Source: Deltaproteobacteria bacterium
Lineage (GTDB): Bacteria; Desulfobacterota; Deferrimicrobia; Deferrimicrobiales; Deferrimicrobiaceae
Direction of reading: 5' to 3'
Assembly (NCBI GenBank): GCA_003105225.1
Contig: PQAK01000213.1
Coordinates: 596-23,942, forward strand
DNA length: 23,347 nt
Of the stretch, positions 9,199 to 17,226 are shown in pieces. The translations under genes were made by a program, and so were the position numbers. The notes below the pieces were generated by a model. The model ran no database searches and was not told the DNA's origin. It worked only from the letters and a program-made list of their open reading frames with translations. How positions within the stretch are numbered: position 1 is the first letter of the stretch; each line of letters starts with the position of its first letter.

Positions 9199-9684
9199 GT
9201 GCGCATGGCGGAACGGGGGGCGGGCGATGTGAAGGCATTCTTCGAGGCGCGGGGGCTCGCGAAGGAGATCCGCTCCTTCGAGGAATCGACGCACAACTCG
9301 GAGCTCGCCGCGCAGACCCTGGGCGTGCAGGTCGGCCAGATCGCCAAGACCATCCTTCTCATCGTGGACGATTCCGCGGTGATCGTCGTGATCTCGGGGG
9401 ACCGGCGCGTCGATTTCAAGAAGGTCAAGGCGCTGCGCGGGGGGAGGAAAGTCCGGCTGGGGGGGCCGGAGGACGTTGCGGCCCGCACGGGATTCAAGGT
9501 GGGGGCGGTCTCCCCGGTGGCGCTTCCCGCGGGCATCCCCGTCTACCAGGACCGTTCGCTGCGCCGCTTCGAAACGATCTACCCCGCCGCCGGGGAGACG
9601 AACAACATGTTCGTCACCACCCCCGACGAGCTGCTCGCCCTCACCGGCGCGCAGGAGACCGACCTCGCCAAGGCCAACGACTAG
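9199..9684 (+). CDS. YbaK/EbsC-family aminoacyl-tRNA deacylase-like protein
   Basis: A YbaK/prolyl-tRNA synthetase-associated domain protein of about 160 aa, expected to hydrolyse mischarged aminoacyl-tRNA. Family-like features are the N-terminal ARGLAKEIRSFEESTHN, LGVQVGQIAKTILL with the conserved lysine, SGDRRVDFKKVKAL, and the C-terminal PVYQDRSLRRFETIYPAAG. The start is uncertain. GTG at 9199 lies 8 nt after a GGAAGGAAG run, while the in-frame ATG at 9205 is 14 nt from it, so I favour 9199. It begins 32 nt after the thioesterase stop and is probably co-transcribed with it. Which amino acid it edits cannot be told from the sequence. Confidence 0.85.
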   Translation: MRMAERGAGDVKAFFEARGLAKEIRSFEESTHNSELAAQTLGVQVGQIAKTILLIVDDSAVIVVISGDRRVDFKKVKALRGGRKVRLGGPEDVAARTGFKVGAVSPVALPAGIPVYQDRSLRRFETIYPAAGETNNMFVTTPDELLALTGAQETDLAKAND

Positions 9685-9691
9685 CACGTCA

Positions 9692-9767
9692 CGCCAAGGG
9701 ACGCCCGCACATCGGCGGAGCCGCCGCAGGAGGGGGGCGCAGCCGGTGCCGGGTGTCCCAAGTGGCG
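9692..9767. terminator. Long imperfect hairpin filling the gap between convergent genes
   Basis: The outer arms CGCCA/TGGCG (9692-9696 and 9763-9767) and GGGACGCCCGCAC versus GTGCCGGGTGTCCC (9698-9710 and 9746-9759) pair with few mismatches. An inner CGGCGG-AG-CCGCCG stem is also present. It occupies nearly all of the 84-bp space between the YbaK-like gene and the response regulator gene, which converge. A U-run is absent on both sides, so it may act as a bidirectional block to transcription or stabilise 3' ends rather than as a classical terminator. Confidence 0.5.
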
Positions 9768-9768
9768 C

Positions 9769-11130
<1,362 letters not shown>

Positions 11131-11134
11131 CGGT

Positions 11135-13084
11135 TCATCCTCCCGCCAGCTTGATGGTGAACCGGCTCCCGTTCCCGGGGGCGCTCTCGACGGCGATGGC
11201 CCCGCCGTTCTCCTCGACGATCCTGCGGCAGATGGCGAGTCCCATCCCGACGCCTCGCTCGCGGGTCGTGAAAAACGGCCGGAACAGCTGCGCCCGGTCC
11301 CCCTCGGCGATCCCCGTCCCCGTGTCCTCCACCGAGATCCGGGCCTCCCCTCCCGCCGCGAACACGCGGACGGTGAGATCCCCCCCCTGCGGCATCGCCT
11401 CCACCGCGTTGGTCAGCAGGTTGAAGACGACCCGTTCGATCTCCGCCGGATCGGCGTTCACCTTGGGAGGCGGCTCCGCGAAGTGCCTGTGGGTGCGGAT
11501 GCGGGCCATCGCCTTCGACCTCTCGCGCCCGAGGCGGACCATCGCGCGCTCGACCGGCTCCCGGAGGGAGATGGGGATCGGCGTGCGGTCCGCGGGCCGC
11601 GCATATTCGAGGAACTCGGTCACCACGCCGTTCAGCCGGTCCGCCTCCTCCACGATGATGTCGAGGAACTCCCGATCCTTCGGAGGGGCCTCCCGGGAGA
11701 GGAACTGGGCCGCCCCCTTGATCACGCCGGCGGGGGTCCGAACCTCGTGGGCCAGCCCGGCCGCCAGCTCGCCGACCGTCGCGAAATGCTCCCGCCGCTG
11801 GATCCGCTGCTTCTGGCGGATGTTCTCCACCGCCAGCCCGATCCCGTCGAGGAACGGCATCAGGAGCTCCATCTCCCGGAACGAGGGCGGCTTGTCCTTC
11901 CAGAGGAACAGGGCGACCCCGACCATCTCCCCGCGGAGAAAAACGGGGAAGGAGGCGTCCCAGGTGTCGTCCCAGATGGCGACGTCCGCCGCCTGCGATC
12001 CCCCGTGCTCCAGGAACCGGACGACGGGGAACTTCCGGGAGAAGCGGTGGTACGCGCGCAGGTATTCCTCCGGCCGTACCGGGAGCGTTCCGATCCCTTC
12101 GTCCGTCCCCCCCTCCGGCCGGATCCAGAGCGAAGCCCCGGCGACGAACGGGAGTTGCGCCAGCCCCTCCTCCACGGCCCGCGCGATCTCGGACAGGGAG
12201 GATCCGTCGGCCAGCTTTTTCGCGAAATCCCCCATCCGGGCCTGGATGGCGCGCGACTCCCGCACGAGAAGGTCGGAGGAAATCCCGCCCAGCTTCCGCA
12301 TCAGGAAAGGGTAGAACGTCAGCAGGAAGAAGGAGATCAGGAACACGCCGGCCAGTGGAAACCAGAACTTGCGGCCGGAAGCGATCTCGAGAATGCCGAA
12401 AACGACGGCGAAGGCGAACACCTGGATCACGAGGATGATCGCCCTGCCGACGATGTCCGGGAACTCGAAAAAGTGAAGGTGCAGGATTCCCGTGGCCATG
12501 AAGTAGAAAAACAGCAGGACGGCGAACGCGGCGAGAGGGGGAAAGTAGACGCCGGTGCCCGGCAGGAAATTCAGCGGCGCCACGAGGCTCGCGATCCCCC
12601 CTCCGACGAGAAGGAACTGGTACTTCTTCCGCTCGATGGACGAGGGATTCGCCTGGAATCCGTGCCGGACGACGATGAAGAGGCTCAGGCACAGGTACGG
12701 ATAGACGTACAGGAGGGCGGCGAAGTTCCACCACGCCGATGCCAGGAATCGGTCGCTCCCCAGGGTGAGGGCGAAGGCGGCGCTGATCCACATCCCGGCG
12801 ACCAGTGCGGTCCGGAACCACTTCGGCCTCGTGCGCACGGCCGCGCCGCTGTACCGGAGAGCGAACGGCGGGATGAAGATGACCCCCGCCAGGGAGACGC
12901 GATGCCAGAAATCGGATCCCAGCGTCTTCCAGAGGTATTCCGGGAGGCACCACAGGAAGATGAGGAACGACAGGTCCGCGAACGCGCGCGCTTCCTTGTC
13001 GTTCTTCGCCCACACGCGGAGATATCCCGCGATCGCCAGCGCGACGATCGCCGCCACGAGGCTTCCCTGTGCGTAGTAATCCAT
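11135..13084 (-). CDS. Membrane sensor histidine kinase (multi-TM, GAF-like, HisKA, HATPase)
   Basis: A 649-aa sensor kinase that would phosphorylate the NtrC-like regulator encoded 4 nt downstream. About eight hydrophobic segments fill residues 1-265, so the signal is sensed in or at the membrane. A GAF-like domain spans roughly 285-425. HisKA has GELAAGLAHEVRTPAG with the phosphoacceptor His446. The ATP-binding domain has the N box NLLTNAVEAM (555-564), G1 DTGTGIA (587-593) and G2 GVGMGLAI (611-618). The multi-TM plus GAF plan recalls kinases of the PrsK type; this is a resemblance only. The ATG at 13084 follows a G-rich ribosome binding site. Confidence 0.92.
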   Translation of the reverse strand: MDYYAQGSLVAAIVALAIAGYLRVWAKNDKEARAFADLSFLIFLWCLPEYLWKTLGSDFWHRVSLAGVIFIPPFALRYSGAAVRTRPKWFRTALVAGMWISAAFALTLGSDRFLASAWWNFAALLYVYPYLCLSLFIVVRHGFQANPSSIERKKYQFLLVGGGIASLVAPLNFLPGTGVYFPPLAAFAVLLFFYFMATGILHLHFFEFPDIVGRAIILVIQVFAFAVVFGILEIASGRKFWFPLAGVFLISFFLLTFYPFLMRKLGGISSDLLVRESRAIQARMGDFAKKLADGSSLSEIARAVEEGLAQLPFVAGASLWIRPEGGTDEGIGTLPVRPEEYLRAYHRFSRKFPVVRFLEHGGSQAADVAIWDDTWDASFPVFLRGEMVGVALFLWKDKPPSFREMELLMPFLDGIGLAVENIRQKQRIQRREHFATVGELAAGLAHEVRTPAGVIKGAAQFLSREAPPKDREFLDIIVEEADRLNGVVTEFLEYARPADRTPIPISLREPVERAMVRLGRERSKAMARIRTHRHFAEPPPKVNADPAEIERVVFNLLTNAVEAMPQGGDLTVRVFAAGGEARISVEDTGTGIAEGDRAQLFRPFFTTRERGVGMGLAICRRIVEENGGAIAVESAPGNGSRFTIKLAGG

Positions 13085-13103
13085 CGGCCCGGCTTCCCCC
13101 CCG

Positions 13104-13144
13104 GAAAACGAACGGGCTATCCCGGGATTTCCCAGAATAGCCCG
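13104..13144 (-). terminator. Rho-independent terminator after the superoxide dismutase gene
   Basis: The 8-bp perfect outer arms CGGGCTAT/ATAGCCCG (13113-13120 and 13137-13144) enclose a further GGGA/TCCC stem. On the minus strand the hairpin is followed by TTCGTTTTCC. It lies about 35 nt past the dismutase stop and just upstream of the kinase gene, separating the two units. Confidence 0.7.
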
Positions 13145-13178
13145 AATCGCAGCCGGCGGGGCCGGAAAATTACGGTCC

Positions 13179-13757
13179 TTACATCAGGCGCGCCTCCGCC
13201 GCCTTCCAGTCGATGTTCTTGAAGAAGGAAGCGATGTAGTCGGCCCGCTTCAGCCCGTAGTCGATCATGAAGGCGTGCTCGAAGACGTCCATGACGAGGA
13301 TCGGAGCCGCCCCGGCCGGGTGCCCGGCGTCGTGCTCGTTGACCCACTGGTTGAAGAGCCGGCCGCCCGCCGTGTCCTGGTAGAGGACGACCCAGCCGAT
13401 CCCGCGCATCGCGCCCGCGGCGCGGAAATCGGCCTCCCACTTCTCCACGCTGCCGAACTCCGCGGCAAGCGCCTTCCCCAGGCGGCTTCCCGGGCTGAGG
13501 GCCCCCTTTCCTCCCAGGTTCTCGAAATAGAACTCGTGGAGCCGCATCCCGTTGAATTCCCATCCCAGCCGACGCTTCAACTCCGCATATTCCGGGGTCG
13601 CGGTCTTCCCTTCGGAAAGCATCCCTCCGAGGATGTCCAGGAGCTTGTTCGTATTGGTGACATACCCCTGGTACAGCGTGAAGTGATTCTTGAGGAGCGT
13701 TTCGCTGAATCCTTCCATCCCGATGATCTTTCCGTAATCCTTCGCGGCGTAAGGCAT
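13179..13757 (-). CDS. sodB: Superoxide dismutase, Fe/Mn family (probably Fe type)
   Basis: This cytoplasmic enzyme converts superoxide to oxygen and peroxide (192 aa, normal length). All four metal ligands are present: His25, His74 (MRLHEFYF), Asp157 and His161 (VMDVFEHAF). The active-site loop after the first ligand reads HFTLYQGYV, one residue shorter than the HYGKHHQTYV of E. coli SodB. It therefore lacks the HH pair but keeps a tyrosine equivalent to Tyr34. I recall this loop from Geobacter-type enzymes. I chose the ATG at 13757 (MPYAAKDYGK), which has AAGGA just upstream, over an earlier in-frame start at 13808. A terminator follows. No convincing promoter was found in the roughly 145 bp upstream. 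Confidence 0.93.
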   Translation of the reverse strand: MPYAAKDYGKIIGMEGFSETLLKNHFTLYQGYVTNTNKLLDILGGMLSEGKTATPEYAELKRRLGWEFNGMRLHEFYFENLGGKGALSPGSRLGKALAAEFGSVEKWEADFRAAGAMRGIGWVVLYQDTAGGRLFNQWVNEHDAGHPAGAAPILVMDVFEHAFMIDYGLKRADYIASFFKNIDWKAAEARLM

Positions 13758-13902
13758 TTCCTTGCCCCCTTTCGTGCGATGGTTTTCTGCTGTCGGGTGC
13801 TGGATCAATGGGACATCCGGTCCACGCTAACTAAATGCCGCCGCGGGGCGGATCGTTTCAAAGATTTTTTCCCGCCCCCGCGTCTGCCGCCGGGGAGCCC
13901 GG

Positions 13903-13939
13903 AAAAAAAAAGCCCGTGCGGACAAGGTCCCGCACGGGC
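13903..13939 (-). terminator. Strong Rho-independent terminator of mucR
   Basis: A perfect 10-bp stem (GCCCGTGCGG at 13912-13921 with CCGCACGGGC at 13930-13939) has an 8-nt loop. On the minus strand it is followed by nine consecutive T residues. It lies 26 nt past the mucR stop. Confidence 0.93.
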
Positions 13940-13964
13940 CTGCGTTCCGAAGATGTCGCGACGC

Positions 13965-14393
13965 TTACTTCTTCGCGCGCTTCCTGCGACCCTCGGCGAG
14001 CTTTTCGGCCAGCCCGAGCTTCTGCGCGATCTTCTTCTTCGATTCGGAGTAATTCCTTGCAACAAGAGGCGTCTTCGCTGAAATATTGAACTTCTTACGG
14101 TAATCCTTAGGTGCGAGGTTGTGGCTGATCGCCAGGTGCTTTTTCAGCGTCGTAAATCCTTTCCCGCACACCATACAATAGACCTTGTCGGCGCCGAACG
14201 CCTTGTTAAGGGAAACGGCAGGTTTTTCTTCAGCGGGTGTGGGTACCTCCGCACCCTCTGTACCGGCAAGGGCGCTCAACTTGCCAAATACCGCCTGGAT
14301 TTCATCGAGGAGGTCTTCCCGGCTCATCTCATTTACGGAAGCATGAGCAGAAACTATCTCCGCAGTCAGTTCTATTACAATCTTCTTTTCCAT
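13965..14393 (-). CDS. mucR: MucR/Ros-family zinc-finger transcriptional regulator
   Basis: A 142-aa regulator with the Ros/MucR C2H2 zinc finger. The ligands are Cys73, Cys76, His86 and His91 within YCMVCGKGFTTLKKHLAISH, followed by the family-typical HNLAPKDYRKKFNI. The tail (120-142) is highly basic. Ros/MucR proteins bind AT-rich DNA and control cell-surface, stress or cell-cycle genes in alphaproteobacteria; related proteins occur in deltaproteobacteria. The gene uses less GC-rich codons than its neighbours. It has a GGGGAGG ribosome binding site, a good sigma-70 promoter and a strong terminator, so it is a single-gene unit. Its targets are unknown; the arn and export genes nearby are only a guess. 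Confidence 0.92.
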   Translation of the reverse strand: MEKKIVIELTAEIVSAHASVNEMSREDLLDEIQAVFGKLSALAGTEGAEVPTPAEEKPAVSLNKAFGADKVYCMVCGKGFTTLKKHLAISHNLAPKDYRKKFNISAKTPLVARNYSESKKKIAQKLGLAEKLAEGRRKRAKK

Positions 14394-14423
14394 TGAAAAC
14401 CTCCCCTTTTTATTATGTATCCA

Positions 14424-14452
14424 TCATTTCAAAAGCAATCGATGGTGTCAAT
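14424..14452 (-). promoter_or_regulatory. Sigma-70 promoter of mucR
   Basis: On the minus strand a perfect -35 TTGACA (14452-14447) and a -10-like AATGAT (14429-14424) are separated by 17 nt. The mucR ATG is about 30 nt further on. Confidence 0.75.
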
Positions 14453-14492
14453 GCACAATAAAACCTTTTAATAAGACGCCATGAAATCCCGT

Positions 14493-14508
14493 TTCCTTTG
14501 CAAAGGAA
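14493..14508. promoter_or_regulatory. Perfect 16-bp palindrome upstream of mucR
   Basis: TTCCTTTGCAAAGGAA is identical to its reverse complement. It is centred about 50 bp upstream of the mucR -35 box, in a non-coding AT-richer stretch, which fits an operator for a dimeric regulator. No known regulator's consensus was recognised. Confidence 0.5.
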
Positions 14509-14589
14509 GAGGGAGCCTTTTCTTCCGGATATCCCGTCAGGAATCCAAAATGGATTTCCGCACGGTCAGAGACGGTTTCCCGGCATTAA

Positions 14590-14765
14590 CCCGCATTTCT
14601 CACCAGGGTTCGTCGCGAGGCGGTGGAGACGGGTATGGATACAAGGCGTCGCGACCGAGGGCCCCGCAGGCGTAGTTGACACTACGTCGAGGAGCCCGAC
14701 CGAGCGCAACGCAGTAGACATGCCCGTATCCGCCGACGCAGCAGAAGCTTGGTGAGAAATGCGGG
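14590..14765. repeat. 176-bp MITE-like palindromic element with 16-bp terminal inverted repeats
   Basis: CCCGCATTTCTCACCA (14590-14605) and TGGTGAGAAATGCGGG (14750-14765) are exact inverted copies. The outward flanks (ATTAA and TTAT) are partly symmetric too. The interior is imperfectly self-complementary: GGGTATGGATAC near 14630 mirrors GCCCGTATCC near 14722, and the centre is a CGTAGT-TGAC-ACTACG stem at about 14671-14686. It has no convincing coding frame and begins 12 nt past the sixA stop. The build resembles a non-autonomous mobile element or a large REP-type structure. I recall similar palindromes in deltaproteobacterial genomes but cannot verify this here. Confidence 0.75.
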
Positions 14766-14776
14766 GTTATTCCGTT

Positions 14777-15238
14777 TCAACGGAAAAGAAGCAGCTCTCC
14801 CGTGCCCGGCCGGGCCGAAGCGAGTCGAATGCGGCAGACGGAACCGGGGCCGAACACCAGCTTCACCGGATCACGCGCGGCGAGAAGCGCGGAAGCGATG
14901 AGAGCGATCGAGGGAAGGTGGCCGACGCAGAGCACGGAACCTTCCCCCGCCTGCTCATCAAGGAACGCCAGGAAACTTTCCGGGGTGGCTTCGGGATTCA
15001 GCGCCGCCGTTTTCCCGATCCGATCCACGGGATACCCGGCGGCCGCGCAGAGGATCTCGGCCGTCTGGCGTGCGCGCAGCTTTTCGCTGGCCGCGGCGAA
15101 AACCGGGCGCCCCATCTCCCCCGAAAGGGCGGAGGCGACCTCGGAAATCGCCCTGGCGCCCTCCGCGCTCAGCGGGCGGGAAGGGTCCACGCTCGCCGGG
15201 GCCGCTTCCCCGTGCCGGACGAGCCAGAGATCCGTCAC
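14777..15238 (-). CDS. sixA: SixA-like phosphohistidine phosphatase
   Basis: A histidine-phosphatase superfamily protein of 153 aa, the size of SixA, which removes phosphate from phosphohistidine on phosphotransfer proteins. The RHG motif (LVRHGE, residues 6-11) carries catalytic His9. The family SxKLRARQTAE motif is at 51-61 and the second catalytic histidine is His107 in CVGHLPS. The start is a GTG at 15238 that overlaps the Nudix stop as GTGA, indicating translational coupling. Starting further upstream would extend deep into the Nudix gene in another frame. Its real substrate may be a small phosphoester rather than a protein; SixA-like annotation rests on size and motifs. Confidence 0.87.
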   Translation of the reverse strand: MTDLWLVRHGEAAPASVDPSRPLSAEGARAISEVASALSGEMGRPVFAAASEKLRARQTAEILCAAAGYPVDRIGKTAALNPEATPESFLAFLDEQAGEGSVLCVGHLPSIALIASALLAARDPVKLVFGPGSVCRIRLASARPGTGELLLFR

Positions 15239-15786
15239 CGCAGGGTGTATCCCGCCGCGAAATAAAGGCCGAACGCCGCAAGGACCAGCCCGTGGGTAAC
15301 GGTTCCGTCCCGCAGGGCCCGCTCCGCATCCTCCCGGGAAAACAGCGCGACTTCGATCCGTTCGTACGGGTCGAATTCCGGCTCGGCCGCCCGGACCGCA
15401 TCCCGTGCCAGGTAGGTGTGGCACCGGTTGTCCTGGAGCGCCGGGTTCGGGGTGACGTACCCGAGATACTCCCATTTCCCGGCGCGATACCCCGTCTCTT
15501 CCAGGAGCTCTCGCTGCGCCGCGGCGCGCGGATCGGCGTCCCTGGCGTCGATCGCCCCGCCGGGAATCTCGACGGTCACTTCCCGGATCCCGTGCCGGAA
15601 CTGGCGGATGAACACGAGCTGTCCGTCCGGCGTGACCGGGATGACGTTGATCCAGTCGGAAGTCCGGATGACCGTGAAGTCGTTCGAACGGCCGTTGCCC
15701 GCGAGGAGATAGCGGTCGTGGTCCACGGCGATCAGGCGGTCGGAGAACATCCGCCGGCTTGCAAGAAGCGTCCAGTGGGAATGCAT
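15235..15786 (-). CDS. Nudix hydrolase, ADP-ribose pyrophosphatase-like
   Basis: This enzyme is predicted to cleave a nucleoside diphosphate linked to another group, most likely ADP-ribose or a nucleotide sugar (183 aa, normal size). The Nudix box lies at 76-100: IPGG, then AAAQRELLEETGY with the metal-binding REL-EE core intact. The first acidic position is Asp, and the spacing to REL is one residue longer than the common Gx5Ex7REUxEExGU. DFTVIRTSDWINVIPVT and FIRQFRHGI match the N-terminal domain of ADP-ribose pyrophosphatases. I chose the ATG at 15786 (MHSHWTLLAS), because this family starts about here; the upstream extension would overlap the divergent promoter region. It is coupled to sixA. 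Confidence 0.88.
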   Translation of the reverse strand: MHSHWTLLASRRMFSDRLIAVDHDRYLLAGNGRSNDFTVIRTSDWINVIPVTPDGQLVFIRQFRHGIREVTVEIPGGAIDARDADPRAAAQRELLEETGYRAGKWEYLGYVTPNPALQDNRCHTYLARDAVRAAEPEFDPYERIEVALFSREDAERALRDGTVTHGLVLAAFGLYFAAGYTLR

Positions 15787-15799
15787 AATATCGAATTTT

Positions 15800-15835
15800 A
15801 CCACCCATCGACCGCAATGGTGCGCGGAGGGTGGT
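15800..15835. promoter_or_regulatory. Inverted repeat between the divergent Nudix and MFS genes
   Basis: ACCACCC (15800-15806) and GGGTGGT (15829-15835) are perfect 7-bp inverted arms with 22 bp between them, in the short divergent intergenic region. It could be an operator shared by both genes. The right arm may also serve as part of the MFS ribosome binding site. Confidence 0.35.
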
Positions 15836-15846
15836 GTAAGATACCC

Positions 15847-17097
15847 GTGAATCTTTCCGCCCGGGGGAATTCGACGCCGCAACGGAAAACGGATGCCGCG
15901 GGAAAAACGTCCGCCGGAATCGGGGGCGCCGTTCCCCTGCCGATCCTCATCGCCTGCGGCGTGACGTTCGTCCTGTACCTGGGAGCCTACATGCGGCTCC
16001 CCCTCGTGCCGCTGTTTGCGCAGGGGCTCGGCGCGTCCACCTTCCAGGTCGGGATGATCAACGCGGGGTTCATGCTGGCCGCCGCGCTCCTGTCGGTGCC
16101 GCTGGGGCTGGTGTCCGACCGGCTCGGCCGCCGCCGATTGATCGTCACCGGAATGGCGGCCTCCATGCTCACGTCGGTCTTCCTGCTGTTCGCCCGCACG
16201 CCGCTGGAGGTGGGCGCCATCTACCTTTTTTCCGGAGCGGGACTCGCCTGCTTCTCCCCGGCGATGATGTCCTATATCGGCGACGTCTCCCCCGTGCCGT
16301 TCCTGGGAAGGGCCTACGGTTGGTACACCGCCGCCCTGTACCTCGGGATGGCGGCGGGCCCCGGCCTGGGCGGCGCCGCCGCGGGCGGCGGTTTCCGCGT
16401 CGCGTTTCTCCTGTCCGCGGTGGTCATCGGCGCCGGGCTTCTATTGGGGGGGCCGCGCATGCCCGCCCCTCCCCCCGTGCCGTCCGCCTCCTCGCAGAGC
16501 CTCCTGGCGGATTTCCGGGAGATCGTCGGAAACCGCGTCGTGCTGGCCTGCTGGTCGGTGACGTTTTTCTCCACCTATGCGTGGGGCTCCCTCTTTTCCT
16601 TTTTCCCCCTCTACGCTCGCGACGCGGGAGTCTCCATCATCCATACCGGCCTGATCTTCACGTGCCAGGCCGCCGCGAACGCGCTCTTCCGGATCCCGAT
16701 CGGCCACCTGTCCGACCGTACGGGGAAGCGGGTCCCGTACATCCTCGTCGGGAACCTGCTCTTCGGCCTCTCCATCCTCGCCGTGGGTCAAGCCCGCACG
16801 CTGGCGCCGCTGTACGGACTGTTCATCGCCATCGGGGGAAGCATGGCGGCCACGTTCACGGCGATCGGCGCGCTGCTCTCGAATGCGGTTCCCACCCGGA
16901 TTCGGGGGCTTGCGATGGGGGGATACAACACGTGCATCTACGGGGGGTTCACCGTCTCCGCTGCGACCCTGGGGGTCGTCATCTCCCGCTCCGGCTTTCC
17001 GCTGGGCTTCGCCGTGGCGGGCGGGCTATGCGCCGCCGCCACGCTCGTCATCGCCTTCCTCTTCCCCCGCGAACCTTCCCCTCGTCCGCTATCCTGA
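15847..17097 (+). CDS. Major facilitator superfamily transporter
   Basis: An inner-membrane MFS transporter of about 416 aa with roughly 12 hydrophobic segments. The family motif A, GLVSDRLGRRR, is at about 87-97 between helices 2 and 3, and its second-half counterpart GHLSDRTGKR is present. The overall look (LRLPLVPLF-like first helix end, GMINAGFMLAAALLSVPLG) resembles drug/proton antiporters, so export is likely, but the substrate is unknown. The start is uncertain. I favour GTG at 15847, about 11 nt after GGTGG; an in-frame ATG at 15817 is the alternative. It is divergent from the Nudix-sixA pair and convergent with the nitronate monooxygenase gene. Confidence 0.87.
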   Translation: MNLSARGNSTPQRKTDAAGKTSAGIGGAVPLPILIACGVTFVLYLGAYMRLPLVPLFAQGLGASTFQVGMINAGFMLAAALLSVPLGLVSDRLGRRRLIVTGMAASMLTSVFLLFARTPLEVGAIYLFSGAGLACFSPAMMSYIGDVSPVPFLGRAYGWYTAALYLGMAAGPGLGGAAAGGGFRVAFLLSAVVIGAGLLLGGPRMPAPPPVPSASSQSLLADFREIVGNRVVLACWSVTFFSTYAWGSLFSFFPLYARDAGVSIIHTGLIFTCQAAANALFRIPIGHLSDRTGKRVPYILVGNLLFGLSILAVGQARTLAPLYGLFIAIGGSMAATFTAIGALLSNAVPTRIRGLAMGGYNTCIYGGFTVSAATLGVVISRSGFPLGFAVAGGLCAAATLVIAFLFPREPSPRPLS

Positions 17098-17109
17098 AAA
17101 GGATCCGCA

Positions 17110-17143
17110 CGGGGCCGAAGCCGCGGGATTTCGCGCGGCCCCG
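17110..17143. terminator. GC-rich hairpin between convergent MFS and nitronate monooxygenase genes
   Basis: Perfect 8-bp arms CGGGGCCG (17110-17117) and CGGCCCCG (17136-17143) surround an inner CGCG/CGCG stem. It starts 12 nt past the MFS stop. No U-run follows, so termination strength is uncertain. The remaining bases to 17226 show nothing clear. Confidence 0.5.
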
Positions 17144-17226
17144 GAACGGATTGCCGGGAGGACCTCCGACCGAAAATGTCCGGGGATTGGTTGAAGAGCG
17201 GGAAACCGGGTGCGGCGGCGAAGGGG

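Noticed and set aside
13758..13902. Promoter for the superoxide dismutase gene
   Set aside because: TTGAAA-like and TTTAGT-like hexamers exist but only with a 20-nt spacer; not strong enough to annotate.
14481..14675. Short plus-strand frame running into the palindromic element
   Set aside because: It has no ribosome binding site or domain and is explained by the repeat sequence and palindromes.
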